From the NCBI GenBank assembly GCA_018806915.1, contig JAGKQI010000031.1, positions 372,001 through 436,000 on the forward strand: a stretch of DNA of 64,000 nucleotides, in the 5' to 3' direction. A program made the translations under genes and the position numbers. This stretch comes from Phytophthora colocasiae (Eukaryota > Oomycota > Peronosporomycetes > Peronosporales > Peronosporaceae). The notes beneath the pieces are model-generated. The model saw only the letters and a program-made list of their open reading frames with translations. It ran no database searches and had not been told where the DNA came from. Within the stretch, counting starts at the first letter, position 1; each line of letters begins with the position of its first letter. Shown one piece after another: positions 28,797 through 39,329 of this stretch.

Positions 28797-29950
28797 AACG
28801 TCTAAGTTATAGGAGGGGCGTCGGAACGCTCTACTCAGCTCACTCGACTATCAAGTAGCTACTTTTTCAATACATGTAGACCTCGTTCTCGCAACTACTT
28901 TTGCATTGCCAGTTGCAACCTCATGTGCTTTTACAGCACTTTAGTCAACAGATGAAGAATATCACGTGAACATGGGGGAAGCGTAATCTGTATTGCGCTC
29001 AACGGAATGAGACCAGCGGTCATTCTTTTAGTCTTCTCTCAGTACAATAGAAGTCCTATTAGTCCTCGAGGTTAGAATCTGATCATTTCTATGGTTAGTC
29101 AACTGCTGTAGATTTAGGGCCTGTCTCTCCAAATCCGTCCTATTGTGCTTAAAAGATAGCATTCACGCTTGCGGAATCTTTGCTTTGGTGGGATACGCCA
29201 CAAATCGCGAGGAACTTGAGGTTCTGAGTGTGTGGGTCGTGAACTAAGCAGAAGCACGGTATTTAAACAATTGCCTTCTAAGAGGTGCAAAGTGCCTCGT
29301 CGGGTACGGTTCAGGCCCGACGAAGCAGTAGCATTGGGCGTGGGGCTCGAGGAAGACGTCCGGGAAGCAGAACGGGCTGATGAGGAAGCGGAGCGGCTGC
29401 TTGAAACGGAGCGAGGCATGAGTATTCTTTGCGAGACGAGATTTTCAACAATTAGCTATAGAGACCCATCAATAAGCCGAGCTGCCTGCTGAAAGACTGC
29501 CAAACCAGCCGCGAGGTGGTTGATTACACAGTAGACCGCAATTACTCAGCAAGGTCCATGCTTCAATATTGGCTAGCTATTGGGCAAAAGTTGAGTACCT
29601 GGCCATGTCGCACATGAGACCTCGACATAGAAGCAGCTTCTGCGGTAGTGATCGATATCTGTTTTGGAGGACTAGGGAAAATTGCAATAGCACTTGTAAT
29701 TTTAACTGTAAGCACCGCTAAAACGGCTGCCAGCACCCGTGGTGCCCTACCCCCCTCCAAGATGTGTGGGCAGTGGCACGCTCTTGGGACACGTGTCGCA
29801 AGCACGCGCTCACAATCGAATTTACCGAAGGCACAAAGGCAAATCCAGACCCACCACAAGCGAGGACGACTGAATGAGGCAATGTACGCTGGGGAGGCCA
29901 CCGTGTGCGGTAGAGTGACAATGAACGCAGATCAGGTGGTGCTTCGTGCA
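28797..29950. other. No gene recognised
   Basis: Over 1 kb without a domain-bearing ORF. A charged ORF (about 29290-29440, rich in Glu and Arg) has no ATG in good context and is not supported. Confidence 0.45.
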
Positions 29951-29959
29951 CCAGCAAGG

Positions 29960-30125
29960 AGATGCCGCGCATGCAGTAGGAGCAAGGCGCCGCATGCAGT
30001 AGGACGGAGGCTTCGCATGCAGTAGGACGGAGGCTTCGCATGGTAGGACGCTTCGCATGCAGTAGGATGGAGGCGCGTGCAGTAGGATGGCGCGTGCAGT
30101 AGGATGGAGGAGTGGCATGCAAGGA
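29960..30125. repeat. Degenerate tandem repeat, about 23-bp unit
   Basis: Units related to GCATGCAGTAGGACGGAGG recur about seven times with shortening in the later copies (GCGTGCAGTAGGATGG). The array gives rise to long repeated ORFs on the minus strand that are artefacts of the repeat. Confidence 0.75.
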
Positions 30126-30322
30126 GCACGTCGTACAGCATGGTGAAGGTGAGTGAAGCGTATGCAGCAGTCTCGACCAGAGCAACAACCAGTCTCCACT
30201 TGTGAGCCTTTGCTAGTTCCGGTACGTGTATTTAAATGAATGCATGGAGTTTGAGATTGGTGAGATGCTGACTTTATTACTGTTTCTGCTTGCGTAAAGG
30301 TAGCTAGAACTAGTGCCTACGT

Positions 30323-32210
30323 CTACTTAGCCACGTGAAAGTGCATCGCTGCTGTTTGCCGGGCGTCCAACCGGTTGAGAAGCAGTGTGTCGTGAACGTT
30401 TGCGTGCTCCACGGTACACCAGCGTCGCCCTTCCATAAAGATCAGTGGCCCCACGAGCATGAAGACCGGGCAGAGAACGTGCACGCAACAGCCAAACTTG
30501 CCGTACATTCGGCAAGGACAAGTGTGGTGTTCGACGTCGACGGCCCAACCGTCGGCAGGCATGTCCAGCCTCTCCATATTGGCTGTGAGGTCACTCAACT
30601 GAGCTGGAGACGGGAAGATTCTCGACGGTCTGACTGGTGGTAGTATCGTAGACGCGCGGAGACGGAAGGCCTAACCACGCGGACGATGTTAGTAGAGTTG
30701 GCAACGCTTTCTCCCATTACAAAAGCAATGCTGTTCCGGTTCACGTGCTGCTCAAATAGCAGGCCATCCCGGTAAAAGCGCTTTAGCACGCCGAATCAGT
30801 CGAGCATCAGGACATGGAGACTCAGCAAATGGCTCTTGACCGGACGCTCTCACTCTCGCAGAGAGTCATCAGCTGATCGAGCAGTGCTCCCACCTTGAGC
30901 TTCCTGTGAAGCGTTACGTCCCGTTTGATGGCTGCATTGTAGGACTCGCACGGATTGTTGGTGGTGGCGAATCCACTGGGTGTGGTAACACCTGCCAGCG
31001 CCACACCCTATTGTTGCCACACCGCCGAGAAATACGACGAAAAACCCATCCAGCTGTGGAACTTGCGCCCACCGCTTCTGCACAGCATCAAGTTTAGTGT
31101 AAAACTCGCCTCGCTTAGAGTGAAGTGCAGCTCGTGTAGGTCCTTCATAACAGAAGCAGCTATGCTTGGGGAGAGCGGCCTTGTTTTTCGTAGACTTTCT
31201 TCGCTACGTGGAAGTAGCACATGAGGAAATACACATGATTGTCTGCACCCAGAACTTGCTGAACAGCATTCCATTGAGCTACGTCTGCGTCGCCCATAAC
31301 ATAGCGGACACGGAGTGGCTTGCCTGTAACTGCAGCAAAAGTTTCATCAGCAGCTGCAGCACCTCTGTGAATTGAGGCTGCTTCTGCTGTGACATTAACA
31401 AACACCGCGAGCGGATGAAAACGGCGCGCCTGATCGAGAGACCAACTACAATGACGGGGTAACCTGCTTGTGTCAACTTGTACGTCGCATCTAGGTGTAG
31501 AATAAAGGTAGAAGGGTCACGGTCTGCTAGACGCAGTAACTTTTTCGTGCTCACACCGACGACAAACGGATTGCTGTCGCCGCTGCCGTCGCCCACCACG
31601 GGCTTGCCTCTTATTGTCGTGCCGCCAGCAAAGAGAGAACGGTGCCGTATCATCCTCTGCACCATTAAAAATAGTGTCCTGAATCTTGGCGCGAACAACA
31701 TCTAGCAAGTCGCTCCCTCCCAGCCGAGCTGTAACATGGTAGTGCACTAGCGTTGCACAGCAGCCAGACTTGGCATGCTTTGCTCATCGAGGCCGAAGCG
31801 TTGGAGAAGGCCGTTCCAAATGCGCTTCGCCTTGAGCCCCTTGTGCCGCCCATTCTCGAGCAACCACTTTCATTTCCTCCGACAGTGCAGGCTGCCGAGG
31901 AGGGGAGCGAGCGACGGCGTCGTGGGCATACGCTTCCTCCACTGTCACTAGCTGCAGTTGACTGCACGTCATCAGCCGCGCCCGCCACGGGCACGTAGCC
32001 AGCGGACAGCGCGAGCGCATATCACCGAAACACAGCAAAGCAATTGTACTCGCATAGTGTGAGGGGCTGGTAGTAGACAGATATGGCAATGTCTAACGTC
32101 GCTTTTGGAAATTTTGTAGCTCTTGAAATCTTGAAGAAGAATCTTTGCATCGTCTTGCGGCATTGCAGATGCCAGCGTCACCCAGGGAAGGCGAGGCATG
32201 ATCGCGGGAG
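30323..32210 (-). pseudogene. Degenerate MULE-type transposase with SWIM zinc finger
   Basis: Pieces of a Mutator-like transposase lie in order on the minus strand but in changing frames. They include an N-terminal segment (ALSEEMKVVAREWAAQGA, about 31850-31890), FILHLDATYKL (first catalytic Asp, about 31480), YVMGDADVAQWNAV followed by CYFHVAKKVYEK (about 31200-31310), TTNNPCESYNAAIKRD (about 30930) and a C-terminal SWIM finger CPCRMYGKFGCCVHVL (about 30500). At least three frame changes separate them, so the gene is dead. The ends of the element were not found. Confidence 0.8.
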
Positions 32211-32624
32211 TGGTTTTGTGGTCAGGATGGAAGTTGAGATAGATTTCGAGAATAACCAAGCAAAAGGCTTTGGGCATGACCCGACACTGTAAGCCAGTTA
32301 TTATTCGATCGGTGTTGAGCGATGGTGATGCTGTGATATCTGCATTTCTACCGTGCGAGTTCCAAATGGTTGGTGGTTAGCGATAGTTTGGCGTGCTAAC
32401 ATCATCTCAAACAGTGTCAGTAAAGTAGTTTTGGTGTTTGCCACATAATTCGTGGTGTGAATAGAGCGTCCTCGGAGGACTATTGATATCGAGGCGGTTT
32501 GCATTCGTCTCAGTGAAGATTACGAGACTCAAACGAGTCGAAATCCGGTGTGTGCATCAACATGATCTTGAAATCGGTTCCTCCGTTCACTTTTAATCTG
32601 GTCGTCCCAACCGGTCGTCGAACC

Positions 32625-33660
32625 ATGTCCAAGACGCAACTTCTCTCCGCTGTTCGCAGCCTTTTACCACCTGGTACAGTTTGGCCCATCCAGAATGACA
32701 TCCGACTGAAGGATGGCAAAACGTTGTTGATGCTCGTAATTCGGGTATCCGACCCGCAGTTGGCCGTCAAACTCATTGACTTTGTGTGTCCTTACACTGC
32801 CAACTTCTGGACTTCGGACGTCACGTGATCATGGACGCATGCAGCTTTGGAGTGCATCCGACAGTGTTACAGCGCTTGATCAAGTGGGGGGAGAGGAGAT
32901 ACAGCTTAAAAATGATCGTCCCATGTCGAAGCAAGATGTTCAAGGTCTGGATGCAGTGGAGCTCGCAATTCAAGGAGGACATGGCGATCTGGCCTCCTAT
33001 TTACTGGGACAGAAGGATCCAGCATCACGTGACTATTTGCTTTGTGTTCATTACCCTCTAAAAGTACTGGAGCTTACAATTGAGACTGGGAATGAAGAGT
33101 GCGCGAAAGCTGTTATAGCTAACAAACGAGTGGTGAATCACCTTCAACCGGGGAAAACGGAACGTCTGAACCTCATCGCACGGTGGACACAACGTCAAAC
33201 GCCTGTCAGGAGGTTGTTCAACGTCTTCACTTGTGTCGGAGCTGCGCTACACTACAACATGCCCGAGATTGTGCGAGTTAGCTACGATATAAACCCAGAG
33301 GAGACACGACAAGCTGTGTGGTACGCCATGTACAAGTCGAGAGATCAATCGATTGATCAGTTGATGGTCTCTCCAGCGACAAAACACATAGCAAACTCCT
33401 ACCTGCTGGACACGATCTGGTCGCAGCTTAGTGTGATTCTATTGTTACGTAGCTGGGAGGTTCTAGCTCAGCATGAACGCACATGCTCGTTGTGGGAACG
33501 GGTTCGACGATGCAGACAGTATCGACATCGCAACTGGGCAGCGATTGCAGCAAACCCGTGGACGACACTACCGAGCGACGTCTTCTGCATCATCGTCAGC
33601 TTCCTACTACCATCCGAAGCCAAAGAGGCTGGGAAGATGGCGTTCCTCGTAGAATACTAA
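32625..33660 (+). pseudogene. Broken copy of a tandem ankyrin/F-box-like gene pair
   Basis: This copy starts MSKTQLLSAVRSLLPPGTVWP and aligns with the next gene along its whole length. Compared with it, about 10 nt are missing near 32818 (after TANFW) and one C near 32920 (in the IVP/MSKQ segment), so three frames are needed to read it. The rest, with LDAVELAIQGGHGDLASYLL (ankyrin-like), FNVFTCVGAA and a C-terminal WTTLPSDVFCIIVSFLLP (F-box-like), is well kept, which suggests recent damage. Introns cannot explain the breaks because no splice sites fit. Confidence 0.75.
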
Positions 33661-33778
33661 CCGAATGAATTGTAGAACGGGTGCGACAGCACACCGCGTA
33701 GCCATGAACCCTCTGTGTGGACGGTCTCACTGCATTATAGATACCATCTCCACGTACATGTTCATTTACCGAATCCCC

Positions 33779-34804
33779 ATGCGCAAGGCTGAGCTCCTTT
33801 CAATCGTACGCAGTCTACTGCCCTCCGATACGTTGTGGCCCAGTCATGACGTCCGTCTTGAAGGTGGCCAGACGGTGTTGATGCTGGTAGCGAAAGTGTC
33901 GGACCCGCACGTGGCTGTCAAGCTCATCGACTTTGTGTGTCCGCTTCTCGATAACTTTTGGGCACGAGAGAACCATCGACGTCATGTCATGATGGACGCC
34001 TGTTATCACGGAGTTCACGTGTCGGTATTGCTGCGGCTCATCAAGTGGGCTCGGAAGACCAGTGTGAGAGTGATTGTCCCCATGTCAAGACAAGATCTCG
34101 ACGGTTTGGATGCTGTAGAGCTCGCAATTCAAGGAGGACATGGGGAATTGGTCTGCTTATTACTGGAACAGCATGGGCCTAGCTCCCACGACGACTTATT
34201 ATGCAGACACTACCCGCTAAAAGTCCTGGAGCTAGCTATTGAGACTGGGAATGAACAGTGTGTTAAGATGATTCTAAGTAACAAACGAGTTCTTCATCAC
34301 CTGCAGCCAGGAGCGACTGTGAGGCTGAACTTGAACATGCGCTGGGAACAACGTCGAGATCCAGTGAAGAGGTTGTTCAACATCTTCACGTGTGTTGGGG
34401 CTGCTGTTCGTTGTGGGATGCCAAATATCGTTCAGATGATCTACCGGACGAACGTGGTGGAAACGCGTCATGCGGTATGGTACGAGCTGTATACTGCGAA
34501 TAACAGGCTGGAGATTCCCCCAGCAACCCAAAGGATGGCGATAATGCATCGACTGGACAAACTGTGGCCTCACATACGAGTGATCATCATGCTTCGTGAC
34601 TGGGACGTAAAGAAGAAGAAGCTAACGGGGTGGGCACGGATAGCAAGGCTGTGTCATAGTCATCACGACTGGGACGCACTTGCTAAGTTACCGTGGAAAA
34701 TGCTGCCAGAAGAGCTATTAGTTCATGTTTTAAGTCTTTTGGTGCCGTCGAAGACTGCAGAGGCAGCTAAGACTGCACCGTTGATCGACTACAGAGTCGG
34801 CTGA
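33779..34804 (+). CDS. Ankyrin-type protein with C-terminal F-box-like segment
   Basis: A 341-residue protein from the ATG giving MRKAELLSIVRSLLPSDTLWP, the position conserved with the broken upstream copy; the frame is open to 33665. Ankyrin-like repeats are seen at LMLVAKVSDPHVAVKLIDF, LDAVELAIQGGHGELVCLLL and VLELAIETGNEQCVKMIL. The C-terminal segment LPWKMLPEELLVHVLSLLVP resembles an F-box helix pair, though F-boxes usually lie N-terminal. If real, it could act as a SCF ubiquitin-ligase adaptor. The family looks lineage-specific. Function is inferred. Confidence 0.7.
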   Translation: MRKAELLSIVRSLLPSDTLWPSHDVRLEGGQTVLMLVAKVSDPHVAVKLIDFVCPLLDNFWARENHRRHVMMDACYHGVHVSVLLRLIKWARKTSVRVIVPMSRQDLDGLDAVELAIQGGHGELVCLLLEQHGPSSHDDLLCRHYPLKVLELAIETGNEQCVKMILSNKRVLHHLQPGATVRLNLNMRWEQRRDPVKRLFNIFTCVGAAVRCGMPNIVQMIYRTNVVETRHAVWYELYTANNRLEIPPATQRMAIMHRLDKLWPHIRVIIMLRDWDVKKKKLTGWARIARLCHSHHDWDALAKLPWKMLPEELLVHVLSLLVPSKTAEAAKTAPLIDYRVG

Positions 34805-35193
34805 TGTAGTTCTACTCTGCCGGTTGTCTCGGACGTAGTTCAGGATCTCCAGATGATCAGCTCAAGGCGTTCCAGACACCAACAAGTTCTGGATAAAGGT
34901 ACACCAATGGAGCCAACAAGGTGACACCTTTCAACGAATTCAGAGGCGTTATTCCAACGGTAAAGTCGCAGATTTGGAACCAACACTTTCACCAGTGTTG
35001 AAGTTGTATTTTGCGTAATTTTGTGGCACCTGAAGCATTTTCAAAGATGAGATGGAACTGCTTGAGTGCAGTATCCCATTCCAAGTATAATACCAGCGTC
35101 TAGCTTCGAGAAGCTCAACAAACCGTTCTAGAAAATGTATCCTTGGTTTGCTGTTCGATCCTCGATCGACAACTCGTGGAGCTACTAACGCCA
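34805..35193. other. No gene recognised
   Basis: Spacer between the ankyrin-type gene and the TA-flanked MITE; short ORFs only. Confidence 0.5.
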
Positions 35194-35195
35194 TA

Positions 35196-35797
35196 CACCG
35201 ATCGACAGAATGCAGCGTCCATATAAAAAGGGCGCCTGTGATATAAAATTGTGTGCACATTTTGTTATCAACCAATCAAATTGCCCGATGCAGCGTTCAA
35301 TCGCTAAAATAAAACTCCACCAGCCACTCGATAAAACGGAGGTCTCCACCAGCCACTCGATAAAATGGAGGAAGCGGACGAGGAGTCCTCGCAGCCCCCA
35401 CCACCCGCGACAGTATTGCAGGAAGCAAAGGAGGTTGCCACACACAGGCCTCCTTGACGAGGTGTACGCGCCAGCCAAACAACGCCGCATGCACTACACA
35501 ATACAAGAAAAACGACGTGTCCTTTTAAGCTATAGAGGGGCTAAGCCAACGCAAAGCTACGCAAGAGCAACAGCTACTGCTACGACGGCGAAAGGAGAGC
35601 GCTTGGCTACGATAAAGCGTGCCATTTCAGCCTGGGAATCCATTAAACCGTCACTAGTGCAATTTTTAGTGCAAAATACAGCTGCTCTCTATCTTTTACC
35701 AAAATCGATATTAATTCGCTCTCACATAACCAGTCTACACGCGCCGAACAGACTTTGCACCTGCGGGAAAGTGGTCGTTGCATTCTGTCGATCGGTG
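35196..35797. mobile_element. 602-bp MITE with 22-bp TIRs and TA target duplication (Tc1/mariner-pogo type)
   Basis: Terminal inverted repeats (35196-35217 and 35776-35797, starting CACCGATCGACAG, 21 of 22 matching) are flanked by TA on each side (35194-35195 and 35798-35799). The inside has a decayed transposase start (acidic MEEADEESS segment near 35365, stopped after about 30 codons, and QEKRRVLLSYRGAKP, which resembles a pogo-type DNA-binding start). A short direct duplication (CCACCAGCCACTCGATAAAA) occurs near 35320 and 35350. It is non-autonomous and derived by deletion. Confidence 0.8.
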
Positions 35798-35799
35798 TA

Positions 35800-36136
35800 G
35801 AGGGGAGCTGAGCCGGGATCTGCCGTAGAGTCTACTTCGCCACTAGACACCACCAAGCAACCTTCCATCCTCAACATCACTTCGATCCACGCTCAATTCA
35901 ATCGCGCTAACCTTTACCAGTGCCTGCAATCCACACACCGAAGTCATCTCTCCATGCCTTTCGACGTTGAAGCGCATCTAAAGCTGAAGTTGGTCTGAAT
36001 TCCTACCGGCTTTCTACGGTCTCACGTAGCAGTTCCCCATCTTTGTCTCCTCCCCAATCCTCTACATGAACTCTGCCCGCTCAATCCATGGATCGTCACT
36101 CCCAGACTTGCCATCTGCAGCTCAAGCCAATTCAAA
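35800..36136. other. No gene recognised; region upstream of the secreted protein
   Basis: Pyrimidine-rich sequence up to the start at 36137. No gene seen. Confidence 0.5.
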
Positions 36137-36595
36137 ATGAAGTTCCAGTTGTTCGCCCTCGCCCTCTTCGCTCTCGCGTCCTCCATTGACGCACAAACCC
36201 TCGGAGACAGCGTCGTCTCTGGAAACGCCAATGGAGCTGACATGGTCACTGAAAGCGTTGCCGATAGCACTGCTGGAAGCGCCACGACTGATTCAACGGA
36301 CAACCATGCAGCCGGCCACACGGGATTAACCACCGGCAGCACCACGACATCGTCCGGCACTGGTATGAGCAGTGACGACGGCTACACGGCCACTGTCTCC
36401 TCTTCGGACACTTCTGCTTCGACTGATGTCGGTAGCACTGATAGCTCTAGCTCCACGACTTCGAGTGCCGATGCTGCCAGTCAGAACAACGCTGAGAGCG
36501 CTTCTGCCTCTACCACGGGAAGCAGTAGCGCTTCCCACACGGTTCTGGCTGCTGGTGTCAGTGTCGTTGCTGTCGCTGTCGCTGCTTTGCTGTAA
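36137..36595 (+). CDS. Secreted Ser/Thr-rich (mucin-like) protein, probable GPI anchor
   Basis: A 152-residue protein with signal peptide MKFQLFALALFALASSIDAQ, a Ser/Thr/Asp-rich body (TTDSTDNHAAGHTGLTTGST, STDVGSTDSSSSTTSS) and a hydrophobic tail (VLAAGVSVVAVAVAALL) after STTGSSSASH. It has the same design as the genes at 16-20 kb and 26.5 kb but a different N-terminal sequence. Intronless. Its stop is about 90 bp from the 3' end of BDP1, which converges on it. Confidence 0.85.
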   Translation: MKFQLFALALFALASSIDAQTLGDSVVSGNANGADMVTESVADSTAGSATTDSTDNHAAGHTGLTTGSTTTSSGTGMSSDDGYTATVSSSDTSASTDVGSTDSSSSTTSSADAASQNNAESASASTTGSSSASHTVLAAGVSVVAVAVAALL

Positions 36596-36684
36596 ATGAG
36601 TGAATGAAATCTACCTGTGCATCTGAAAAAAAACTCTTGTGATTGTTCTTCTTCTTGTCAACACCTACCTGAAACGATCAACAT

Positions 36685-39045
36685 TCATCCGCTGAAGTCG
36701 AAGGAACCACGTCTGCTGGGCGGGAACAGATCTTCGTCGGTCAACGTCTCGACGAATTCCTCCTCTGTGTGTGCCTGGGGCGTCGACATCGCTGCAGACA
36801 TGGGTGACGACACTACTGAGCTTGCTACTGAAGCTGTGTCGTCGTCCTGCCGTGGTGGATCCAGCTGTGATCTCGGTTTCCGCTTCTTCTTCTGTGCCTC
36901 CAGCTTCCTCTTTGCTTCCTTGTCCACCATCCGAGCTATGACGTCCACCATCTCGGAATCCAATGGAGCTGCGGAGGCTCTCAAGGCGATCTCGATCAGC
37001 TTTGAATGGTTCTTCTCCTCGTACTTGAACTTGCTCTTGAGCTCCTTCCGCTTTCGTGTAGGGAATAATGTAGCCATCATGGAGAAGTTCGGCCCCACCT
37101 GACTCAGGCAGTAGTAGAACTGCTTCGTCTCTTCCTTGCCCCAACGTTTGCCCGGGCCGTTCACGTGAGACGAACTGTATCGTGCACCCGAGTGTCGAGG
37201 CGGCAAACCGCTTTCTCCACCAGCGTAAGTCTCGCCCAGAGAATCCGCTGTACGCTGCAGCTCGTCACCAAGCTTGATTGTGTTCTCCATCACGACCATT
37301 TGACCGTCGATAATCTGAACTTGCGGCGTAACCAGCGACCCCGCGAAAGCAGCGGACTCGGAAGACACCGATAGTGAGCGCACACGCTTGAGTGCATCGA
37401 CATCCAGGAGATTCGAACCTTCTGAAACCTGGGAAGATGGCAACGGCGTGTCCAAAGCAGCTTCCTCCCGTTCGTGGCGCTTCACTCGCTTACCCTTTGG
37501 TACAGTAAGGGCTAACTCGCCCATGGTCATCTGCGAAGGCTCCTTCTTTAGCAACTCCTCGATCTTACTGCGAGGCAGAATTCCACCGCCAATGCCCGTT
37601 ACAACGGAAGAAGCAGCAGACGCATTCGAATTGCTGCGCTTCCTGCGGGTCGGAGTCTTCGTAACCAGTGCTTTAGCAGCTTCAGTATCATCTTTCTCAC
37701 CCTCATCCTTCAGCAGAGACTTCGCCCACATCGTCGCTCTCTCACGCGCAGGTACATACACGTTCGTCTCGTTCTCCGGCAGATCGAGATCATTCGGGTC
37801 TACATCGTCACCACTGGCAGATCTGCCACTGTCATCCGTATCACGATACGTTGAGCGTTTCGCTTTTCTCCTCAGTGAACGGCGCTGAGGCGTAGAACTG
37901 GTCTGTGCTTCTGTGTTTTCGCTGGTCTTCCGACGTTTTGCAGGTATCGGTCGCTTTTTCTTCGTCGGAACAGCTTTGGGTTTCGTAGTAGTAGCACGTC
38001 GTGACTGCTGTGAATCAAGCTGTACATCAGGAATGACCTTGCTGGCATCATGAGAAGGTTTCCCGCCTAGTAGCAGTGGAGATGCTGGACCATCATGGGT
38101 GCGGAGCTGCTGCATGGCCGAACGCCGAGGCGACTGGTGTGGCTTGATGTCCAGCTTCCGCAGTAGTCTCTGCTTCATGACATTCTGCGATCCAACGGCC
38201 GGAGAGCTGCCTGTACTTCCAGCTCGTGGCCTCATAGACGGGGAAGCCCCAATACTCCCAGCACGTGGACGCACTACAGGGGTTTCACGGTACACAGGTC
38301 CAGCTGAAGTGATCTTGGCTAGTCTCTCGGGGCGTCTCTGCATAGGAAGAACAATAGGGGAGCGTACAGTGGGTACTGGTCGAGTTCCAGGGCTCTTGGA
38401 TACAGCACTGGGCGACGTAGAAGAGAGCGATCCACCAATAGTAATCCCACCAGCTCTTCGAGGCAATGAAGCCGATGGTGAAGCTCCTGAACCTAAAGAA
38501 GTAGCAACAGCAGCTCCTGTAGCAATCGGAGTAGGCTTGGGTTTGACAGCCGCTGAAGGTTTAGCCACTGACACAGATTTGGTGACATTTGAAGGCTTTG
38601 CAGCTGAGTTTTTGACCAGTGGAGGGCCAGATCTGGCCGTGTTTAAAGCTCTTGCTGTCTGCTCTTTATCTGCAGTAGCTGTAGGCTTATCGGATGGTTT
38701 TGAAGCCTGTAGAGATCAAAGAAACACAAAAAAAATATGTTAGTTTTGACTTTTCTCGTTATTTTAGAGTCATTTTAATTCAAATTCACGTACCTGCGAG
38801 TGATTCACTTGTTCAGTAGCATTATTACTAGGTTTGTTGCTGTCTGGAGTTGCCGGACGTTTAATTCTGGGCCCTAGATAAAGGAAAAAAGATAGAATGT
38901 GTGAGATATCTGACAATTTTGTAGCCATTTCTAAACGGATTGAAGCGAGCGACACACCGTTCGACGGCTTAGCACGCGGCGCGATCGACACTCGAGAGGG
39001 TTTGCGGCCTTTGCTCTTCACCAGCAACGGTACGCGTGAAGCCAT
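36685..39045 (-). CDS. BDP1: TFIIIB subunit B'' (BDP1), three exons
   Basis: Exons 39045-38937, 38873-38794 and 38706-36685 sum to 736 codons plus stop. BDP1 is part of TFIIIB, which places RNA polymerase III at tRNA and 5S genes. The start is MASRVPLLVKSKGRKP; the apparent longer start is GTG. The long N-terminal part is disordered, rich in Ser, Pro and Lys, with basic nuclear-localisation-like stretches (KKKRPIPAKRRK). The diagnostic SANT/Myb domain lies near residues 585-645 (RWGKEETKQFYYCLSQVG, MATLFPTRKRKELKSKFK). The C-terminal tail is acidic (EEEFVETLTDEDLFPPSRR). It shares a 284-bp divergent promoter with the KH protein gene. Confidence 0.9.
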
Positions 39046-39329
39046 GGACACTTGGAGCTTCCTGCCACTTGGCGCCACAGAAAATGTATGGCGTTGTCAA
39101 ACGGGAATAATAGAAGACTATGATTGGATGAAATGGAAAATAATTTTAGCAAATGATTGATTGGGTTGAATGATTTTTGTTTTGACGAATGAGAGTGAAG
39201 TTGCATATGATTGGAGGTTAATCGACACCCACTCAAAACTGGGCACACAGACACAAAACGCGAAGGCTCAAGGCTGCAAGAGGCAAGAAACTTTGGAGGC
39301 TCGTATCTTTCTCTGTACTTGAAGAAACT
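39046..39329. promoter_or_regulatory. Divergent promoter between BDP1 and the KH-domain gene
   Basis: The two start codons lie back to back with 284 bp between. The spacer holds several ATTGG/CCAAT-type motifs (near 39123, 39157 and 39210). Confidence 0.5.

Noticed and set aside
29718..30199. Overlapping Cys/His/Thr-rich minus-strand ORFs
   Set aside because: They come from the tandem repeat at 29960-30125 read in three frames; no promoter or domain.
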